From contig NZ_JAAIYA010000011.1 in assembly GCF_010894405.1 (NCBI RefSeq), positions 310,001-374,000 of the forward strand: a stretch of 64,000 nucleotides of DNA, given 5' to 3'. This document shows, piece after piece, positions 32,415 to 41,485 of the stretch. Position 1 is the first letter of the stretch. Every line of letters begins with the position of its first letter. Made by a program: the position numbers and the translations under genes. Below the pieces are notes generated by a model. It saw only the letters and a program-made list of their open reading frames with translations, ran no database searches and had not been told where the DNA came from. This stretch comes from Pyxidicoccus caerfyrddinensis. GTDB lineage: Bacteria; Myxococcota; Myxococcia; Myxococcales; Myxococcaceae.

Positions 32415-34793
32415 ATGCCCTCCGGGATGACCTCCTTCCTCTCGCGCCGCCGCTTCGAGCTGCTCGCCCTGGCGCTCGCCGCCGCCTCCTGCGCCCTCCA
32501 CGTGTGGGTGGAGCGCACGCCTGTCGTGGGGCTCGCGGCGGGAAGTGATGAAGACGCCCCGCTGCTCATCCGGGGCATCCACCTGCTGGAGGGCAAGGCC
32601 ACCGACCTCCAGTTCCTCCTGCGAGGCACGCGCACCCCTTCCGACAAGGTGCTCGTGGTGGAGGTGGACGAGACGAGCGCGCAGGCCCACGGGCGCTGGC
32701 CATGGCCCCGGGACACCGTGGCGCTCGCCGTGGCCCGGCTCCAGGACGCGGGCGCCGCCGCCGTGGGCCTGGACATCATCTTCACCGACGAGGCCCGCGA
32801 GGAGGACACCCGCGTCTGGGCGCAGGCCCTGAGCGCCCTCGACCGCACCCTGGCGGAGTCGCCGGAGCTGGCCCCCAAGCTCGAAGGCTACCGGGCCGAG
32901 CTGTCCGCCCGGGGCGCGTCGTCCCGCGACGAGTCCCTGGCCGCCGTCCTCGCCGGCTCTCCCGGCGTGGTCCAGGGCGTCATGGTCTACACCGACAAGG
33001 AGCGCGAGCAGTTCGCCCCGCGCGAGGCCGAGTGGGCCGCGCTGCTGGAGCCCCACCTCCTGCGCCGCTTCCCAGGGACGGCGCCCGGCGCCTTCTTCGA
33101 GGTGGAGGCCGCCAGCGTGCCCGGCTGGCGCAACCGCTCCGCCCAGCTCCCGCTGCCGGAGCTGGCCCGGGCGAGCCGACGGCTCGGACACTTCAGCGCG
33201 GCCATGGACCCGGACGGCATCCTCCGCCGGCTGCCCGTGTTCGCGAAGCTGGAGGAGCCCGGTGGCTTCCTGCCGTCCCTCAGCGTGCAGACCGCGGCGG
33301 CGGCCTTGAACGCGGAGGTGGAGCCGGTGTTCGACCCGGACTCGGGCCACCTCGCCGGGGCCCGCCTGCGCTCGGCCGGGGGCGTGCAGCGCTTCGTGCC
33401 CATCCCCCTGGCGGAGCCCTTCACGCTCATCAACTACCCCGGCCCCGGTATCGCCTTCGACCGGCTGAGCATCGCGGACGTGCTGAAGGAAAAGTTCGAT
33501 TCCGAGGCCTTGAAGAAGCGGGTGAAGGGCAGGGCGGTGCTGGTGGGCATCACCCTGCTGGGCAACTACGACCAGCGCGTCACGCCCTTCAAGGAGTTCG
33601 AGCCCGGCGTCTACGCCCACGCTGCGTTCCTCTCCAACATCCTCTCCGAGGACTACCTCACGCGGCCCGAGGGGCTCATCAGCCTGGAGCTGCTCTTCAT
33701 GGTGGGCGCCGCGGTGCTGCTGGCCCGGCTGCTGCCGCGCGTGCGCTACACATGGAAGCTGGGCACGGTGGCGCTCTTGGCCGCCGCGTGGCTCACCGTG
33801 GACCAGGTCCTCTTCGTCCGGGGCATCCAGGTGGCCACCGTGGTGCCCATGCTGTCGCTCTTCACGTCCTCGTTCGGCGTGCTCTTTCTGGGCTACCGCA
33901 CCGTGGACCAGGAGAAGTCTCGCCTGCGCCACACCTTCCAGCACTACCTGGACGCCAGCGTGATGGAGCAGGTGCTGGAGCACCCCGAGCGCCTCAAGCT
34001 GGGCGGCGAGCGCAAGGAGCTCACCGTCCTCTTCTCCGACATCCGCGGCTTCACCCCGTTGTCCGAGCGCATGTCGCCCGAGGGGCTGGTCACCTTCATC
34101 AACCAGTACCTCACGCCGATGACGGGCGTGGTGTTCGCGCACGGGGGCACGCTCGACAAGTACATCGGCGACGCCATCATGTGTTTCTGGGGTGCGCCGG
34201 TGGATCAACCGGACCATGCGCTGCGCGCCTGCCGCGCGGCGCTGGGCTTCCTCGACAAGCTCCAGGAACTCAAGGTCCGCTGGCGCGCCGCCGGCCTGCC
34301 CGAAGTCGACATCGGCGTGGGCATCAACACCGGCCCGATGAACGTGGGCCACATGGGCACCGAGTCGCGCTTCAACTACACCGTCATGGGCGACGCCGTG
34401 AATCTCGCCTCGCGCCTGGAGGGGCTCAACAAGGAGTACGGCACGCGCGTCCTCATCTCCGAGGGCACGTATCTCCAGGTGAAGGAGCACGTCATCGCCC
34501 GCCGCCTCGGCGCCGTGCGCGTGAAGGGCAAGCAGGAGCCCGGGGCCCTCTACGAGCTGCGCGCCATGGGCCGCGCCACCGGCACGGACGCGGAGGCCAT
34601 CCGCCTCTTCGAAGAGGGCGTGGACCGCTTCATCTCCCGCGACTGGGAGACCGCGCAGGTCCTCTTCCGCCGCACGCTCGAGCTCTGGCCGGAAGATGTC
34701 CCCTCGCTCCGCTACGCGGAGGCCGCCGCCGCGTTCCGCATGTTGCCCCCGGGACCGGACTGGGACGGCGTCTTCACCGCCACGACCAAATAG
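32415..34793 (+). CDS. CHASE2-domain transmembrane class III adenylate cyclase
   Basis: 792 residues. TM1 (about 10-30) is followed by a large extracytoplasmic CHASE2 sensor (about 50-430), three clustered membrane helices (about 430-500) and a cyclase domain (about 530-720). Both metal Asp residues (SDIRGF, Asp542; YIGDAIM, Asp586), the adenine-selecting Lys582 and Asp in MGDAV, and the transition-state pair Asn663/Arg667 (VNLASRLEG) are all present, so it should make cAMP. The tail (about 725-790) looks TPR-like. ATG 32415 has TTGAGG upstream. It leads a cyclase / cyclic-nucleotide sensor / phosphodiesterase cluster. Confidence 0.93.
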   Translation: MPSGMTSFLSRRRFELLALALAAASCALHVWVERTPVVGLAAGSDEDAPLLIRGIHLLEGKATDLQFLLRGTRTPSDKVLVVEVDETSAQAHGRWPWPRDTVALAVARLQDAGAAAVGLDIIFTDEAREEDTRVWAQALSALDRTLAESPELAPKLEGYRAELSARGASSRDESLAAVLAGSPGVVQGVMVYTDKEREQFAPREAEWAALLEPHLLRRFPGTAPGAFFEVEAASVPGWRNRSAQLPLPELARASRRLGHFSAAMDPDGILRRLPVFAKLEEPGGFLPSLSVQTAAAALNAEVEPVFDPDSGHLAGARLRSAGGVQRFVPIPLAEPFTLINYPGPGIAFDRLSIADVLKEKFDSEALKKRVKGRAVLVGITLLGNYDQRVTPFKEFEPGVYAHAAFLSNILSEDYLTRPEGLISLELLFMVGAAVLLARLLPRVRYTWKLGTVALLAAAWLTVDQVLFVRGIQVATVVPMLSLFTSSFGVLFLGYRTVDQEKSRLRHTFQHYLDASVMEQVLEHPERLKLGGERKELTVLFSDIRGFTPLSERMSPEGLVTFINQYLTPMTGVVFAHGGTLDKYIGDAIMCFWGAPVDQPDHALRACRAALGFLDKLQELKVRWRAAGLPEVDIGVGINTGPMNVGHMGTESRFNYTVMGDAVNLASRLEGLNKEYGTRVLISEGTYLQVKEHVIARRLGAVRVKGKQEPGALYELRAMGRATGTDAEAIRLFEEGVDRFISRDWETAQVLFRRTLELWPEDVPSLRYAEAAAAFRMLPPGPDWDGVFTATTK

Positions 34794-34872
34794 GTCGTAC
34801 GCGCTGTCCCACACGCGGCGCACAGCAAGGATATTTGACCGGGGGGGTGGGGGCTGATTGACTCCTCGCAGG

Positions 34873-35523
34873 ATGGGCGCCGAGGAAACACTCTTTCAAC
34901 GCTTCGGGAAGGAATTCCCCAAAGGTACCGAGCTCTTCCGTGAGGGAGAGACCGGGAAGGAAATGTACGTCATCCAGGCGGGCAGGGTGTCCATCTCCAA
35001 GCGCGTGCGCGACGTGGAGAAGGTTCTCGCGGTGCTCGGCCCCGGCGAGTTCTTCGGGGAGATGGCCATCATCTCCAACAAGCCCCGCAACGCGTCCGCC
35101 ATGGTCCAGGACGACGCGCGACTGCTGGTCATCGACCCCAAGACGTTCGAGGGGATGATCCGCGGCAACGCTGAAATCGCCGTCCGGATGATCAAGAAGC
35201 TGGCCGAGCGCCTCTCCGAGGCCGACGCGCAGATCGAGAACCTGCTCCACCACGACCCCGCCAGCCGCGTGGTGCATCAGATCCTCCAGGCCGCCCTGAC
35301 GCGCGGCCGCCAGATGGACGAGGGCGTGGAGATCGACTTCATGGTGCGCGAGATGCCCCGCCAGCTCGGCGTGGGTGAGCCCGCGGTGCGGAGCATGCTG
35401 GACAAGCTGGAGCGGGCCGGGCTCATCGAGCGCGGCCAAGACAGACTGACCGTGTATGACACGGCCAGACTCCACGACTACCTCCAATACCTGGAGATGA
35501 AGTGGAAGTTCGGAGACCTCTAG
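34873..35523 (+). CDS. cyclic-nucleotide-binding transcription regulator (CRP/FNR family)
   Basis: 216 residues from ATG 34873; a TTG at 34858 with GGGGG upstream is an alternative. The N-terminal cNMP-binding barrel has a phosphate-binding cassette FGEMAIISNKPRNASA (about 61-76) keeping the Glu and Arg needed to bind cAMP. A dimer helix (about 95-125) leads to a winged helix domain (about 155-205: MPRQLGVGEPAVRSMLDKLERAGLI). It probably senses the cAMP made by the preceding cyclase and controls genes in response. Only 1 nt separates its stop from the phosphodiesterase start. Confidence 0.9.
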   Translation: MGAEETLFQRFGKEFPKGTELFREGETGKEMYVIQAGRVSISKRVRDVEKVLAVLGPGEFFGEMAIISNKPRNASAMVQDDARLLVIDPKTFEGMIRGNAEIAVRMIKKLAERLSEADAQIENLLHHDPASRVVHQILQAALTRGRQMDEGVEIDFMVREMPRQLGVGEPAVRSMLDKLERAGLIERGQDRLTVYDTARLHDYLQYLEMKWKFGDL

Positions 35524-35524
35524 C

Positions 35525-36280
35525 GTGAAGCTGCGAGTCCTCGGGTGCCACGGCGGCGAGCTGCCCACGTGCAAGAGCACGTGCTTCCTCGTCGATGACG
35601 TGCTCGCGCTCGACGCGGGTGCGCTGACGGGCTCGCTCACGCTCGAGGAGCTGTGCCGCGTGGACCACATCCTCGTGGGCCACAGCCACTTCGACCACGT
35701 GAAGGATCTGCCGCTGATGGCGGACCTGGTCATCGGCCGCAGGGACAAGCCGGTCACCATCCACGCCTCGCGCGAGTGCACCAAGGCGCTGCGCGACAAC
35801 ATGTTCAACAACGCGCTGTGGCCGGACTTCACGCGCATCCCCACGCGCGCCAATCCCGTCCTCCAGCTCAAGTCCTTCCGCGCGGGCAGCAGCTTCCAGG
35901 TGGGCCCCTACCACGTGCGCAGCGTGCCTGTGAGCCACCCGGTGGAGTCCTGCGGCTTCATCATCTCCAACGGCAAGAGCACCCTCGCCATGAGCGGCGA
36001 CACCGGGCCCACCGACAAGCTCTGGAAGGCGCTCAACAAGACGGAGAACCTCAAGGCGCTGCTGTTGGAGACGTCCTTCCCCAACAAGCTCCAGTCGCTC
36101 GCGGACATCTCCGGCCACCTGACGCCCTACACGCTGGAGCAGGAGCTGAAGAAGTTCCGCCGCAACGGGGCCTCGGTGATGCTCTACCACCTGAAGCCCG
36201 CCTTCGTGGCGCAGCTCAAGAAGGAGCTGGCGACGCTGCCGGTGGACGTGCTCGAGCTCGGCGACACCTTCGAGCTGTAG
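35525..36280 (+). CDS. class II 3',5'-cyclic-nucleotide phosphodiesterase-like metallo-beta-lactamase-fold protein
   Basis: 251 residues. The metal motif VGHSHFDHVKDLPLMAD (His53, His55, Asp57, His58) with its KDLP continuation is typical of the class II phosphodiesterases (yeast PDE1, CpdP), and further ligands are in SVPVSHPVES and SGDTGPTD. It should hydrolyse cAMP to AMP in the cytoplasm. The GTG start is 1 nt after the regulator stop, so the two are certainly co-transcribed. With the cyclase and the cAMP-binding regulator it completes a synthesis-sensing-removal set. A stem-loop follows the stop. Confidence 0.88.
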   Translation: MKLRVLGCHGGELPTCKSTCFLVDDVLALDAGALTGSLTLEELCRVDHILVGHSHFDHVKDLPLMADLVIGRRDKPVTIHASRECTKALRDNMFNNALWPDFTRIPTRANPVLQLKSFRAGSSFQVGPYHVRSVPVSHPVESCGFIISNGKSTLAMSGDTGPTDKLWKALNKTENLKALLLETSFPNKLQSLADISGHLTPYTLEQELKKFRRNGASVMLYHLKPAFVAQLKKELATLPVDVLELGDTFEL

Positions 36281-36283
36281 CGG

Positions 36284-36321
36284 GCCGTCAACGCGTCGCG
36301 CCACACGGAACGGTTGACGGC
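36284..36321 (+). terminator. stem-loop after the phosphodiesterase gene
   Basis: GCCGTCAAC (36284-36292) pairs perfectly with GTTGACGGC (36313-36321), beginning 4 nt after the stop. No T tract follows. It may end the cAMP module before accD. Confidence 0.5.
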
Positions 36322-36352
36322 TGGGGGCAGGCGGGATTAACCCCGCCTCGTC

Positions 36353-37210
36353 ATGGCCTGGTTCTCCAAGAAGCCCCGCATCTCCACCCCCTCCGAAGCC
36401 GAGCAGCCAACCGAGTCCCGCCCGTCCCGCATGGAAGGGCTGTGGGCGAAGTGCGAGACCTGCGACGAAATCCTCTATCGGCAGGACCTGGAGAAGAACT
36501 GGATGGTGTGCCCGCACTGCGAGCACCATCACTACTGGCCGGCCCGCGCCCGCTTGGCCGCGCTCCTGGATCCGGACAGCTTCGAGGAGTTCGACAAGGA
36601 GCTGGAGCCGCAGGACCCGCTCGGGTTCAGCGACACGAAGAAGTACAAGGACCGCATCAAGTCCACGCGCAAGAGCCTGGGCGAGCCGGACGCGTTCGTC
36701 TCCGGCATGGGCCGCATCGAGGGCCACCAGGTCTCCGTGGGCTGCTTCGTCTTCGAGTTCATGGGCGGCTCCATGGGCTCGGTGGTGGGCGAGAAGGTGG
36801 CGCGCGTCTTCGAGCGGGCGCACGAGCTGAAGTGCTCCGCCATCATCTTCTCCGCGTCTGGCGGCGCGCGCATGCAGGAGGGCATCTTCTCCCTCATGCA
36901 GATGGCGAAGACGTCCGCGGCCATTGCCCGCTTCCGCACCGGCACGCGGCCGTACGTCTCCGTGCTGCTCAACCCCACCACCGGCGGCGTCGCCGCGTCC
37001 TTCTCGTGGCTGGGTGACGTCATGCTCGCCGAGCCCAAGGCCCTCATCGGCTTCGCCGGCCCGCGCGTCATCGAGCAGACCATCCGCCAGAAGCTGCCCG
37101 AGGGCTTCCAGCGCTCGGAGTTCCTGCTGGAGCACGGGATGATCGACAGCATCGTCCACCGCAAGGAGCTGCGCACGAAGCTGGGGACGATTCTCGGCCT
37201 GCTGGGCTGA
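36353..37210 (+). CDS. accD: acetyl-CoA carboxylase carboxyltransferase subunit beta
   Basis: Transfers the carboxyl group from biotin to acetyl-CoA with AccA, making malonyl-CoA. 285 residues. A zinc ribbon with Cys34, Cys37, Cys53 and Cys56 is followed by the crotonase-fold carboxyltransferase domain: FMGGSMGSVVGEK, FSASGGARMQEG, NPTTGGVAASF, FAGPRVIEQT. accA is not adjacent. The gene next to it is folC, a common accD-folC pairing in bacteria. Confidence 0.97.
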   Translation: MAWFSKKPRISTPSEAEQPTESRPSRMEGLWAKCETCDEILYRQDLEKNWMVCPHCEHHHYWPARARLAALLDPDSFEEFDKELEPQDPLGFSDTKKYKDRIKSTRKSLGEPDAFVSGMGRIEGHQVSVGCFVFEFMGGSMGSVVGEKVARVFERAHELKCSAIIFSASGGARMQEGIFSLMQMAKTSAAIARFRTGTRPYVSVLLNPTTGGVAASFSWLGDVMLAEPKALIGFAGPRVIEQTIRQKLPEGFQRSEFLLEHGMIDSIVHRKELRTKLGTILGLLG

Positions 37211-37243
37211 GCGCGCCCAAGGGCTTCCACCGCTTCCACCGGC

Positions 37244-38521
37244 ATGAGCGCCCCGCGGACGCCACAGGAGGCGCTGGCCTTCTTCACGAAGCTCAACCCC
37301 TCCGGCATCAAGCTGGGGCTGGAGCGCGTGCGCGAGGCGCTGGAGGCGCTGGGCCACCCGGAGCGGCGCTACCCGGCGCTGCACGTGGCGGGCACCAACG
37401 GCAAGGGCAGCACCTGCGCCTTCACCGCCGCCGCGCTCCAGGCCGCGGGCCACCACGTGGGCCTCTACACGTCCCCGCACCTGGTGCGCGTCAACGAGCG
37501 CATCCGCGTGGACGGCGCGGACATCACCGACGAGGACTTCGGGCGCGCCATCCTCGAGGTGCTGGAGCGCTACCCGTCCGCCGTCACCGACCCGATGACG
37601 TACTTCGAGTTCGGCACCGTGGTGGCCCTCTGGCACTTCGCCCGGGTGGGCGTGGACGTGGCCGTGCTGGAGACGGGGCTCGGCGGCCGGCTGGATGCCA
37701 CCACCGCCGCAAGCCCGGTGGTGACGGCGATTACGCCCGTGTCCTTCGACCACATGGAGTACCTGGGCCACACGCTCGCGGCCATTGCCGGGGAGAAGGC
37801 CGGCATCCTCAAGCCCGGCGTGCCCTGCGTCGTGTCCCGGCAGGAACCGGAGGCCCTGGAGGCGATTGTCCGCAAGGCCGGGTCGCTCGGCGTCCCCCTG
37901 TGGGTGGAGGGGCGGGACTTCGTGGGCGAGCCGCACCCGGATGGAACCCTGTCCTACCGGGGGCCCTCCTGGTCGCTGGAGGGGCTGGCGGTGTCCCTGC
38001 GCGGCCCCCACCAACGGCAGAACGCCGCGGTGGCGCTCGCCTGCCTGGAAGCCCTCCACGCGCACGGCGTGGCCGTTCCCCTGGAGGCCGCGCGGGCGGG
38101 GGTGGCCTCGGCGCGCTGGCCGGGGCGCCTGGAGGAGGTGGCCGGGCAGCCTCCCGTCCTGCTCGACGGCGCCCACAACCCGGCGGGGGTGGAGGTGCTG
38201 CTCGCCTCGCTGCGCGTGCTGTATCCGGACCGCCGCATCCACCTCGTGTTCGGCGTGGTGGGGGACAAGGACCGTGGCCCGATGATCCGGGCGCTGTTTC
38301 CCCGGTGTACTTCGGTTCAGCTCACGCCGCTTGATACACCGCGCTCGCTGGCTCCCGCGGCCTACGTGGACGAGGCCCGCGCGCTCTGCGCGGACGTGGC
38401 TGCCTGGTCTGATCTGGACTCGGCGCTCGCCGCCGCGCGACGGAAGGCAGGGCAGGGGGACGTCGTGCTCTGCACAGGCTCACTGTTTTTGGTGGGCATG
38501 GTGAAGGCTCGCCTGGTCTGA
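37244..38521 (+). CDS. folC: bifunctional dihydrofolate synthase / folylpolyglutamate synthase
   Basis: Adds glutamate to dihydropteroate or tetrahydrofolate with ATP. 425 residues, Mur-ligase fold. The P loop is VAGTNGKGSTCAF; YTSPHLVRVNERI, FEFGTVVAL, ETGLGGRLDATT, FDHMEYLG and LLDGAHNPAG are conserved in order. It starts 33 bp after accD. Confidence 0.96.
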   Translation: MSAPRTPQEALAFFTKLNPSGIKLGLERVREALEALGHPERRYPALHVAGTNGKGSTCAFTAAALQAAGHHVGLYTSPHLVRVNERIRVDGADITDEDFGRAILEVLERYPSAVTDPMTYFEFGTVVALWHFARVGVDVAVLETGLGGRLDATTAASPVVTAITPVSFDHMEYLGHTLAAIAGEKAGILKPGVPCVVSRQEPEALEAIVRKAGSLGVPLWVEGRDFVGEPHPDGTLSYRGPSWSLEGLAVSLRGPHQRQNAAVALACLEALHAHGVAVPLEAARAGVASARWPGRLEEVAGQPPVLLDGAHNPAGVEVLLASLRVLYPDRRIHLVFGVVGDKDRGPMIRALFPRCTSVQLTPLDTPRSLAPAAYVDEARALCADVAAWSDLDSALAAARRKAGQGDVVLCTGSLFLVGMVKARLV

Positions 38522-38560
38522 AACCTTGGCGCGATGCATCAGCGGCCGTAGATTCAAGGC

Positions 38561-39835
38561 ATGCGCCTGCCGGACTGGAGAGCCGCGACCCCAGGGCCGC
38601 ACTTCCCCACCATCGACGAAGTCGACTTCCGGGCGCTTTACTCGAAGACGAAGTACGTCGTGGAGACGGCGGACGGCTGGTCGCTGGTCATCACCCGCTA
38701 CCGTCCGGTGAAGCAGCCCTTCCCGCAACCGCTGTTCGGTGAGCCGCTGCTGCTGGTGCACGGCTTCTCGCAGAACCGGCACACGTGGACGAGCGGCCAG
38801 TTCGTGAAGAACCTGCTCTTCTTCGGGGTGGACATCCACATCCTGGAGCTGCGCGGCCACGGCAAGAGCTCCATCGCCTTCCAGCGGGAGCGCGCCGAGC
38901 GCTTCAAGCGCCCCCTGCCTCCGGACCTGGACTACGGCTGGGACATCGACAGCTACTTCCTCTACGACCTGCCGGCAGCCGTCTCCGGGGTGAAGCGCAT
39001 CACCCGCCGCGAGCGCATCTTCTACTGCGGCCACTCGATGGGCGGCATGCTGGGCTACGGCTACGCCGGCATCCACAACGACTTCGAAGGGCTGATGACC
39101 ATCGGCTCTCCGGCGGACCTGGGCCGGGGCTTCATGCTGCTGCGCCTGCTGGCGCACGGCACACCGCTCCTGGGTGGCATGATTGACCTGACGCTCGCCG
39201 GGCTGAACGTGAGCGGGAAGGTGGAAGGCGCCGGCCGCAGGCTCCTGGCACGAGGGGTGGGGGCCCTGCACGCGGGGCTGGGCCGCAAGCTGCAGCCGGA
39301 GGAGCGGCGGCAGCTGCGCTTCAACGCGATGCCGGTGGACCTCATCCTCAAGTTCGTGGAGCGGCAGCTCGGCAAGGCGGAGGACTCGCCCCTCTACCAG
39401 CAGCTGACCACCCGGCTGAACCGGCTCATCAACCCGGAGCGGGTGAGCGCGGATGACATCCGCTGGCTCTTGCGCGAGGGCGGCGAGCGCGAGCCGCGCA
39501 AGGTGCTGGAGCAGTTCGCGCGGTGGATTCGCCGCGGCGAAATGGTCTGCTATCGGACGGGCTTCGACTTCAAGCGCGGCTTCGGCCGCATCGAAGTGCC
39601 CATGGCCATCATCTTCGGAGACCTGGACCCGCTCGCCTCGCTGGAGTCCACCCGGAGCGTGTACCGCGCGGCGAAGAGCGAGTACCTCCTCTGGCGGCCG
39701 GTGAAGGGAAACAGCCACATCGAGCTGACGATGGGCCACGACATCCGGCAGATCTGCTACGACATCAAGAACCTCATCGAGTACGCCCGGACGCATCGCA
39801 GCCGCGCGCCCAGCCTCCCGCGCCTGCGGAAGTAG
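38561..39835 (+). CDS. alpha/beta-hydrolase fold protein
   Basis: 424 residues. LLLVHGFSQNRHTW gives the oxyanion loop, LELRGHGKSS follows, the nucleophile elbow is CGHSMGGMLGYGYA (Ser), and the likely acid and His are in IFGDLDPLAS and GNSHIELTMG. A long insertion (about 200-330) forms a helical lid. There is no signal peptide. The pattern resembles lipases and acyl hydrolases, but the substrate is unknown. 39 bp after folC and probably in the same transcript. Confidence 0.85.
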   Translation: MRLPDWRAATPGPHFPTIDEVDFRALYSKTKYVVETADGWSLVITRYRPVKQPFPQPLFGEPLLLVHGFSQNRHTWTSGQFVKNLLFFGVDIHILELRGHGKSSIAFQRERAERFKRPLPPDLDYGWDIDSYFLYDLPAAVSGVKRITRRERIFYCGHSMGGMLGYGYAGIHNDFEGLMTIGSPADLGRGFMLLRLLAHGTPLLGGMIDLTLAGLNVSGKVEGAGRRLLARGVGALHAGLGRKLQPEERRQLRFNAMPVDLILKFVERQLGKAEDSPLYQQLTTRLNRLINPERVSADDIRWLLREGGEREPRKVLEQFARWIRRGEMVCYRTGFDFKRGFGRIEVPMAIIFGDLDPLASLESTRSVYRAAKSEYLLWRPVKGNSHIELTMGHDIRQICYDIKNLIEYARTHRSRAPSLPRLRK

Positions 39836-39873
39836 CGGGCTCCGTGGGGCCGACGCACCGCCCGGACGGAAAG

Positions 39874-39901
39874 TTGGAGGGAAGGGGACGCGTGCTAGCA
39901 T
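39874..39901 (+). promoter_or_regulatory. putative promoter of the AMIN-domain / lptD genes
   Basis: TTGGAG at 39874-39879, a 16-nt spacer and TAGCAT at 39896-39901, preceded by TG in the extended -10 position. Initiation would be near 39908, about 28 nt before the ATG at 39936. Confidence 0.4.
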
Positions 39902-39935
39902 CCTCGTGCTCTGTCAACGTGAACGGGAGTGGGCG

Positions 39936-41438
39936 ATGAAGGCCTCTGCGGTGTGGCTGCTCGGTGTCGTGCTCGTGCCAGTGATGGCGCTCGCGCAAGC
40001 TCCGGCGGCGGACGTGAACACCATCACCGCCGTGCAGGTGAATGGCGGCACCGTGTCCATCTCCGGCACGAAGAAGCCCAACTTCACCACCTTCACCATG
40101 ACGGACCCGCCGCGGCTCGTCATCGACATCTCCGAGGCCGTCTTCTCCGGCGTCCCGGAGGAGGTCCAGGTGGGCAATGGCACCGTGACGGGCATCCGCA
40201 CGGCCAGCTACGGCTCGGACGCGTCCGCCATCGCCCGCGTGCTCATCGGCTACGAGCGCGAGGTGGAGACGGACATCCAGGCCAACGGCAACCAGCTCAT
40301 CGTGAAGGTGGCGGGCGGAGGAGGCCAGGCCGTCGCGCAGGCGCCCGCGGAGACTCCGGACGCCCAGCCGTCCGGCGCCGCCGAGCCCGCCACGAAGCCC
40401 GCCGGAGATGGCACCGCCGCCCAGGCCGCCGCCGCAGCGGAGACCGAGCGTCAGGCCCAGGAGAAGGCCACGGCCCAGGCCGCCGCCGCGGCTGCCGCCG
40501 ACCGCCAGGCGCAGGAGAAGGCCGCCGCCGAGGCCACCGCCCGCGCCCAGGCGGACGCCGACGCGGAGAAGAAGCGTCAGGAAGAGGCCCGCGCCGCGGC
40601 CCAGCGCCAGGAAGAGGAGACCCGCGCCTCCGCCCAGGCCGCCGCCGACGAGAAGAAGCGCCAGGAGGAGGCGACCCGCGCCTCCGCCCAGGCCGCCGCC
40701 GACGAGAAGAAGCGCCAGGAAGAGGAGGCCCGCGCCTCCGCGAAGACCGCCGAGGAGGAGCGCCGCGCCGCCGCGCAGGCCGCCGCCGACGAGAAGAAGC
40801 GCCAGCAGGAGGAGGCCCGGTCCGCCGCGAAGAGCACGGACGAGGAGCGCCGCGCCGCCGCGCAGGCCGCCGCCGACGAGAAGAAGCGTCAGGCACAGGC
40901 CGCCGCCGAGGAGCGCCAGGCTGCGGCCCAGGCCGCCGCGGACGAGCGCCGCGCCGAGCAGGAGGCCGCCGCCGAGGAGCGCCGCCAGCGCCAGGAGCAG
41001 GCCCGCGCCTCCCGCGAGAGCACCAAGCAGGAGAAGCTCGCCATGGCGGAGCCGCGCGAGCGCACCCGCCGCGAGGTCTCCAGCGGCTCCGACGCCTCGG
41101 CGGAGGTGTCCTCGCGCCGCAAGACGATGACGCTGGTCGGCTTCCAGCAGCAGTCCGGCGCGTCCCGCGTGTTCATCCGCACCAATGAGCCGGTGCGCTA
41201 CACGGCGAGCGAGGATGGCCGCTCGGTGGTGGTGGAGCTGGAGAACACCCGCATCGACCTGAGCAACAACACCCGCCCGCTGGACACGTCCTTCTTCAGC
41301 TCCCCCGTCACTCGGGTGGAGGCGGACTCGTCCGGCCGCGCGGTGCGCGTCACCATCAACCTGCGGGAGCAGGTGCCCTTCCAGGCTCGCCAGGAAGGCA
41401 ATGTCATTTCGTTGGACTTCCAGCGCACGGGGCGCTGA
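39936..41438 (+). CDS. exported AMIN-domain protein with long alanine/lysine/glutamate-rich repeat coil
   Basis: 500 residues from ATG 39936 (GGGAGTGGGCG upstream). Signal peptide about 1-21 (VWLLGVVLVPVMALAQA). An AMIN domain follows (about 28-125: SGTKKPNFTTFTM, PPRLVIDISEA), then an Ala/Lys/Glu-rich stretch (about 150-370) holding four copies of QAAADEKKRQ, and a second AMIN-like domain at the C-terminus (FIRTNEPVRYTA, VVVELENTRIDL, VISLDFQRTGR). AMIN domains bind peptidoglycan in AmiC and in PilQ secretins. The middle resembles TolA's long helix and could span the periplasm. lptD starts 47 bp later. Confidence 0.85.
   Translation: MKASAVWLLGVVLVPVMALAQAPAADVNTITAVQVNGGTVSISGTKKPNFTTFTMTDPPRLVIDISEAVFSGVPEEVQVGNGTVTGIRTASYGSDASAIARVLIGYEREVETDIQANGNQLIVKVAGGGGQAVAQAPAETPDAQPSGAAEPATKPAGDGTAAQAAAAAETERQAQEKATAQAAAAAAADRQAQEKAAAEATARAQADADAEKKRQEEARAAAQRQEEETRASAQAAADEKKRQEEATRASAQAAADEKKRQEEEARASAKTAEEERRAAAQAAADEKKRQQEEARSAAKSTDEERRAAAQAAADEKKRQAQAAAEERQAAAQAAADERRAEQEAAAEERRQRQEQARASRESTKQEKLAMAEPRERTRREVSSGSDASAEVSSRRKTMTLVGFQQQSGASRVFIRTNEPVRYTASEDGRSVVVELENTRIDLSNNTRPLDTSFFSSPVTRVEADSSGRAVRVTINLREQVPFQARQEGNVISLDFQRTGR
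40430..41030 (+). repeat. repetitive alanine/lysine/glutamate coding segment
   Basis: In-frame degenerate repeats inside the AMIN-domain gene. The unit QAAADEKKRQ recurs at 40635, 40689, 40778 and 40862; the first two copies are exactly 54 nt apart and nearly identical. Such DNA repeats can slip, so coil length may vary between strains. Confidence 0.75.
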
Positions 41439-41485
41439 AAAGGGCACGCCGCGCGGCCCGGGCGCGGCATACCCTGCACCCCTGA

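Noticed and set aside
31305..34823. A 1,172-residue open frame on the minus strand running through purM and back across the cyclase gene
   Set aside because: Only the last 345 codons match a protein (PurM). The rest is the exact antisense of the CHASE2 cyclase and has shadow composition rich in Arg, His and Gly.
35423..38242. Minus-strand open frame of 939 codons opposite the phosphodiesterase, accD and folC
   Set aside because: Three well-known proteins occupy the plus strand; the minus frame is a composition artefact.
40430..41030. CRISPR array or DNA satellite in the repetitive stretch
   Set aside because: The repeats are in frame, of unequal spacing and without unique spacers; they encode a helical segment.
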